A stretch of DNA of 8,288 bases from Planctomycetaceae bacterium. GTDB taxonomy: Bacteria > Planctomycetota > Planctomycetia > Pirellulales > UBA1268. The notes below the pieces were generated by a model. The model was not told the origin of the DNA. It saw nothing but the letters and a program-made list of their open reading frames with translations, and made no database searches. Shown in pieces: positions 5,129-8,288 of the stretch. Both the position numbers and the translations under genes were made by a program. Where the stretch lies: the NCBI GenBank assembly GCA_003509235.1, contig DONH01000122.1:1-8288 (forward strand). The letters run 5' to 3'. How positions within the stretch are numbered: position 1 is the first letter of the stretch; each line of letters starts with the position of its first letter.

Positions 5129-6243
5129 TTTTTAAAGCCTGGTACTTTTGTCGAATGACTTTCTTCTTGCCTATTCATCAATCGGTGAATAATCTCAAGC
5201 ACCGTCTCCGTACCGTCCATCTGACCCACCACTTTTCCCAACGGAACACGGTACTCATCTAGATTATCAAGAAAACCCTTCACTTGCTCTAAGGTAACAT
5301 TCTCGAGATATTCAAAGTCACCACAGGCCATTTCTCGAAGAAAAAAACTGTTCATTGACTGCTCTCCATGAGCTTTCTCTGGGAGAACAAACATCGGCTT
5401 TCCAAGATGCAAGGATTCTCCTATCAGTTGATTGCCTGCCGCCGAAATAACTGCCCGACAATTCGCGAGATCTTCAACAAACTGATGCTCGTCAATCGGC
5501 TGAAAAGAGAGTTGTCCAAACGATTCTCGTTTTCCAAGACCGTACACTTTCACCGGAAGGCCACAATCAGCCAAAATCTCAATCATTGAAAAGGGGGTAT
5601 GTTTACGCAGATAACTAAGAACGTACCCACCGTCGCCAGGCTCTTTTGAAGTAATTTCGTGACGAAGAAGTGGTCCGACTTGTACTACGTGCTCCCACCC
5701 TGAACGAAGTTTTGGCTTAAAAAAAGCAGAGACAATTGTTTCTGAAGCTTCGCTGACATACATCCACACGGCATTCCCAATAAACCACGCGTGCCACTGA
5801 AGTATTTGTGGTAGCGCATCAAGTTCATAGGCAAGCAAAAAGTGTTGATGATCAACACTGATTAGAGGAATCCCATAACGCGCCGCAGCTCTTGGCAAGC
5901 CCGGCTCGAAATCTGTAATCGCTAACGAGACGTTATGCATCTCAAGTTCGTTAATCAACTGATCGACTAAATTACCAACTTCACTTGCTTGATATTCCAA
6001 CCCAGTCTTTATTGTCCGAATGACATCGAGCCGACCACCACTGTACTGAAATGTTATGCCAGGAATTCTGGACACCGTTACCGTTGGATGGCCGTCAGCA
6101 AACCTGTCTTTAAGAAATTTGTAACCATCATCGTATGAGTAAACACGAATTTCATGAATCCGCTCAAGTCGTTCTATAAGAGAACAGATTCTTGTGGCAT
6201 GCCCTCGACCTTCGCCGCATAGACTAATTGCTATTGTTGCCAT
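5125..6243 (-). CDS. GT-B glycosyltransferase, MJ1255/MurG-like family
   Basis: A 372-residue cytoplasmic or membrane-associated protein. The N-terminal A-I-S-L-C-G-E-G-R-G-H-A-T-R (5-18) is the glycine-rich acceptor-side loop of MurG-like GT-B enzymes and closely fits the MJ1255 family of uncharacterised glycosyltransferases. The linker between Rossmann domains is near P-L-L-R-H-E (191-196). The C-terminal nucleotide-sugar domain shows V-I-S-A-A-G-N-Q-L-I-G-E-S-L-H-L-G-K-P-M (265-284) followed by E-K-A-H-G-E-Q-S-M-N-S (289-299), the region that contacts the donor nucleotide. No signal peptide or transmembrane helix is seen. ATG 6243 lacks an obvious Shine-Dalgarno. It is transcribed alone on this strand. 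Donor and acceptor cannot be read from sequence; an envelope polysaccharide or lipid role is a guess. Confidence 0.86.
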   Translation of the reverse strand: MATIAISLCGEGRGHATRICSLIERLERIHEIRVYSYDDGYKFLKDRFADGHPTVTVSRIPGITFQYSGGRLDVIRTIKTGLEYQASEVGNLVDQLINELEMHNVSLAITDFEPGLPRAAARYGIPLISVDHQHFLLAYELDALPQILQWHAWFIGNAVWMYVSEASETIVSAFFKPKLRSGWEHVVQVGPLLRHEITSKEPGDGGYVLSYLRKHTPFSMIEILADCGLPVKVYGLGKRESFGQLSFQPIDEHQFVEDLANCRAVISAAGNQLIGESLHLGKPMFVLPEKAHGEQSMNSFFLREMACGDFEYLENVTLEQVKGFLDNLDEYRVPLGKVVGQMDGTETVLEIIHRLMNRQEESHSTKVPGFKN

Positions 6244-6746
6244 GACTGGTTGATTACAAAAGAATTTCGGCCCTTATTGATAAATTGCATCACTCACTAA
6301 TTTGACTACAAATTATTGTGTTTTCATTTGCCTCTAGCGACTAGCCTAAAACTGTATCGTAATTCAACTTCTTTCACGCTGAAAGCTGTTGCAGAGATCC
6401 GAAAACCATGCCTCCTTTGTTAAGAACGTCACTATATAGCAGTGATTGCTCGTTCATCTATGTCCGTGTCGGCAAGTCAAACCTCACTGCAAAAGAATCA
6501 AGCGATGTGTCTAATAGTTGCACTATGGTTCATTTCTGATTCAAATCGAGCTCTTTTAAGGCACAGAGCCCTGACCCACCCCAATCCTAGCCAAGAACGT
6601 GCAAAAGCCTTTTGAGAAAACCCTCTAACCTTCTCGGACTCTCCAGTTTCCCGTTGTTCTTATGAGTTTCTCTAGGTATCGTCCGACTCCGGATGACATG
6701 CTCTTTTTTCAACCAATTATTCAATACTTTTCTCCTGAGCAAACCT
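6244..6746. other. About 500-bp intergenic region between divergent genes
   Basis: This separates the glycosyltransferase (-) from the small anchored protein (+, preferred start 6747). No convincing gene: the best plus-strand frame is 43 codons from ATG 6408 without a Shine-Dalgarno, and opposite-strand frames lack family features. It holds modest inverted repeats: TCACT/AGTGA (6429-6433/6441-6445), GCAGTGA/TCACTGC (6439-6445/6484-6490, competing with the first), and the 13-nt palindrome CAAAAGCCTTTTG (6602-6614). Repeats of this size are expected by chance. Promoters for both flanking genes should lie here, but no clear hexamer pair is visible. Confidence 0.55.
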
Positions 6747-7328
6747 ATGAAATTTCGTACGTTTTTAATGTTCGTATGTATGATTAGTGTGCCAATGATT
6801 GCAATGTTTTCACATAAAATACCAACTGAAATGCGAACTGTTTGCGGAGAACTGCTCATAGCACCAATAAACTATTTCTCTGAAATAATATTTCAACCAT
6901 CAGTGGCATCGCTCACCAACCAAAAGACAGCTGCATTCGAAATAGCTCCAAATGTTCCCCTTTTGGCCCGTCAAGATTCACATCATGATAGAGCAGATGA
7001 CCCAATTACCTTGACTGAATCATCTGCATCGCAACATCCACAGCACCTCCCTGCGGCAGAGGCGTCTATCTCTTCCTTGCGAGATCAATTAATCGCTACT
7101 GGGGTACGTCGTCTCATTGTCGAGCCAGCAACTGATAGACGAGATTTGTACCACGGAAGCTGCCGGATTGCTGTTGATACTCAAGGCGAACTACAGCGGC
7201 TTTTTCATGCCCATGCTTCAACTGAATCTGCAACATTCGAAAAGTTGCTCAAGCAGGTACATCACTGGCAACAACAAGTTCCTGCTCGTGTCACGGCTAA
7301 GTCACCAGAAACCTTGTTGTACAAATAA
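6747..7328 (+). CDS. Small membrane-anchored hypothetical protein, planctomycete type
   Basis: Read from ATG 6747 this is 193 residues beginning MKFRTFLMFVCMISV, one N-terminal hydrophobic segment (about residues 4-21) that fits a membrane anchor or signal. An in-frame ATG at 6693 would add 18 residues (211 total), but the shorter form puts Lys-Phe-Arg just before the hydrophobic core and is preferred. Neither start has a strong Shine-Dalgarno. The middle (about 60-105) is polar and low-complexity. The C-terminal 70 residues look like a small folded domain: S-S-L-R-D-Q-L-I-A-T-G-V, then D-L-Y-H-G-S-C-R-I-A-V and A-T-F-E-K-L-L-K-Q-V-H-H-W. It reminds me of a planctomycete-restricted hypothetical domain ending in a Val-x-x-Trp helix, from memory only. 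It lies 77 nt ahead of scpB on the same strand. Function unknown. Confidence 0.68.
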   Translation: MKFRTFLMFVCMISVPMIAMFSHKIPTEMRTVCGELLIAPINYFSEIIFQPSVASLTNQKTAAFEIAPNVPLLARQDSHHDRADDPITLTESSASQHPQHLPAAEASISSLRDQLIATGVRRLIVEPATDRRDLYHGSCRIAVDTQGELQRLFHAHASTESATFEKLLKQVHHWQQQVPARVTAKSPETLLYK

Positions 7329-7344
7329 CAGTACCTTCTACATG

Positions 7345-7368
7345 CTCGAAGCCTTTCCCCTGTTCGAG
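7345..7368 (+). other. Small inverted repeat between the anchored-protein gene and scpB
   Basis: CTCGAA (7345-7350) and TTCGAG (7363-7368) form a 6-bp stem with a 12-nt loop in the 77-nt gap. No T-tract follows, so termination is not supported. This may be chance. Confidence 0.2.
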
Positions 7369-7405
7369 ACACCTAATATTTTCACGTCTTAAAGCAGTAC
7401 GTCTG

Positions 7406-8143
7406 ATGAAACGATTCATTTCTTCTCTGATGCGTAAAAAAGCTAGGCAGGGATTATCGCAGCCACCTCAGCGATCGATCACACAACTTATTAATCGCCT
7501 ACAACCAACTGTTGGCTGTACCAAACCCCATCGTCGGCGTATTACTTTCATTCAAAAACAGCACAGCCGTGAAAAGCCACCGGTCATTGCTTCGTATCTC
7601 CGCAGTCACGAACTAGCACAGCTCGAGGCAGCTCTTTTTGTTGCCCGTGAACCACTGCCAATACGACGTCTGGCAAAACTGGCACGGCTTTCTGATGCGA
7701 CCCGCGCTCGCTCTCTTCTTAAAACACTCAACACTCTATTTGACAAGTCCGGAACAGCCTTTCGTATTGAGCATCTCGCTGGAGGATTTCAACTGATTAC
7801 CCGGACCCAGTTTGGCCCATGGGTACGAAGAACACTCGATTATTCAGCGGAGAATCGGCTCTCAAACGCTGCAATGGAGACGCTGTCAATAATTGCATAT
7901 CGCCAACCTGTTACTCGGGCAGAGGTTGAGGCGATTCGGGGTGTTGGCTCGGAAGAGATGCTTCGGCAACTTCTCGATCGAGAACTTATTGCCATTGGCG
8001 GCAGAAGTGACGATTTAGGCCGCCCAAATTTTTATATCACAAGCCGTTATTTTCTACGCATATTCGGTCTTGGCCGAATTGAAGAACTTCCCGCCATGGA
8101 CCCAGAATCTCTACCCGAAAAGACCGTAGATTCTGAAAATTAA
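7406..8143 (+). CDS. scpB: ScpB, condensin-associated segregation protein
   Basis: ScpB forms, with ScpA kleisin and Smc, the bacterial condensin that compacts and segregates the chromosome; a ScpB dimer binds the ScpA middle region through two winged-helix domains. The first winged helix spans about 70-145: L-E-A-A-L-F-V-A-R-E-P-L (73-84) and A-F-R-I-E-H-L-A-G-G-F-Q-L-I-T-R (118-133). The second spans about 150-225: L-S-N-A-A-M-E-T-L-S-I-I-A-Y-R-Q-P-V-T-R (152-171), I-R-G-V (177-180), and I-A-I-G-G-R-S-D-D-L-G-R-P (195-207). The protein is 245 residues, longer than the usual 180-200, because of a basic N-terminal extension of about 65 residues rich in Arg, Lys, Gln and Pro. ATG 7406 is the longest start; ATG 7430 would still leave about 57 extra residues. 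No Shine-Dalgarno is evident. scpA is not adjacent; the upstream neighbour is the small anchored protein. Confidence 0.92.
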   Translation: MKRFISSLMRKKARQGLSQPPQRSITQLINRLQPTVGCTKPHRRRITFIQKQHSREKPPVIASYLRSHELAQLEAALFVAREPLPIRRLAKLARLSDATRARSLLKTLNTLFDKSGTAFRIEHLAGGFQLITRTQFGPWVRRTLDYSAENRLSNAAMETLSIIAYRQPVTRAEVEAIRGVGSEEMLRQLLDRELIAIGGRSDDLGRPNFYITSRYFLRIFGLGRIEELPAMDPESLPEKTVDSEN

Positions 8144-8191
8144 CGACGACTCAGGCAATAATCAGCCTAGTCCTTGCACAGCAACCCTCCC

Positions 8192-8208
8192 GTTGGCATA
8201 TTGCCGAC
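8192..8208. terminator. Possible hairpin downstream of scpB
   Basis: GTTGGCA (8192-8198) and TGCCGAC (8202-8208) pair over 7 bp with one G-U around a 3-nt TAT loop, 49 nt after the scpB stop. No T-run follows directly, so an intrinsic terminator is only possible. The rest of 8144-8288 shows no gene start. Confidence 0.25.
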
Positions 8209-8288
8209 TCGTCCCTACATAACTCCATTTTTAGTGAAACCCTGCCTAAGGGCTACCAAATGGCGTCCGAACCCTTGCTCTTGAACCC

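Noticed and set aside
6408..6539. Plus-strand open frame of 43 codons from ATG 6408 in the large gap
   Set aside because: No Shine-Dalgarno at the right distance, no family resemblance and ordinary length for chance.
6587..6859. Minus-strand open frame of 90 codons
   Set aside because: It overlaps the start of the better-supported plus-strand anchored protein and shows no motif.
7117..7392. Plus-strand open frame of 91 codons in another frame
   Set aside because: Mostly inside the anchored-protein gene in a shifted frame; its sequence has no domain features and the overlapped frame has a recognisable folded C-terminus.
7401..7412. CTGATGA followed by A-C-G at the scpB start as a hammerhead ribozyme core
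   Set aside because: No following stem II and GAAA in the right place; the bases are explained by the scpB start codon.
8240..8288. Repeated GAACCC near the right edge
   Set aside because: A six-base direct repeat in a short stretch is too little to call a repeat element.

Overview
The window looks like an ordinary stretch of bacterial chromosome, most likely from a planctomycete (Pirellula/Rhodopirellula-like). This assignment rests on my recollection of family appearance, not on a search. Two secreted or anchored hypothetical proteins (starting at 3370 and about 6747) and the helix-turn-helix protein at 1757 resemble proteins I associate with that phylum. Base composition is moderate, genes sit on both strands, and intergenic gaps are long. 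I see no tRNA, rRNA, CRISPR array, insertion sequence or phage gene.

Layout. On the minus strand at the left edge are a Nudix hydrolase (ADP-ribose pyrophosphatase type, cut by the window edge) and, 6 nt upstream of it in transcription order, a YgfZ/GcvT-like folate-binding protein. They form a likely two-gene operon. A 448-bp divergent intergenic region follows, rich in inverted repeats, and leads into a plus-strand helix-turn-helix regulator (1757-2413) with a strong Shine-Dalgarno. Next is a 329-bp gap with two good hairpins, then a minus-strand two-pass membrane protein (2743-3189). This is divergent from a secreted protein with two SPOR-like halves (3370-4452). The plus-strand RdgB/HAM1 nucleotide-sanitizing pyrophosphatase (4502-5128) ends tail-to-tail with a minus-strand GT-B glycosyltransferase (5125-6243), and the two stop codons share a TTAA. 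After about 500 bp without a convincing gene come a small membrane-anchored protein (about 6747-7328) and ScpB (7406-8143) on the plus strand.

Functional reading. Nudix hydrolase and RdgB are both nucleotide house-cleaning enzymes. YgfZ supports Fe-S enzymes. ScpB is the kleisin-associated subunit of the SMC condensin. The SPOR-like protein, the membrane proteins and the glycosyltransferase point to the envelope. There is no sign of one integrated pathway or of a mobile or defence island.

The most unusual signal is in the non-coding DNA ahead of the helix-turn-helix gene (1474-1746). It holds a perfect 12-bp inverted repeat, a bulged 9-bp hairpin whose loop is complementary to an upstream segment (pseudoknot geometry), pairings that exclude one another, and a stem abutting the ribosome binding site. 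It is a candidate structured RNA leader or complex operator, and I cannot match it to a known riboswitch class.
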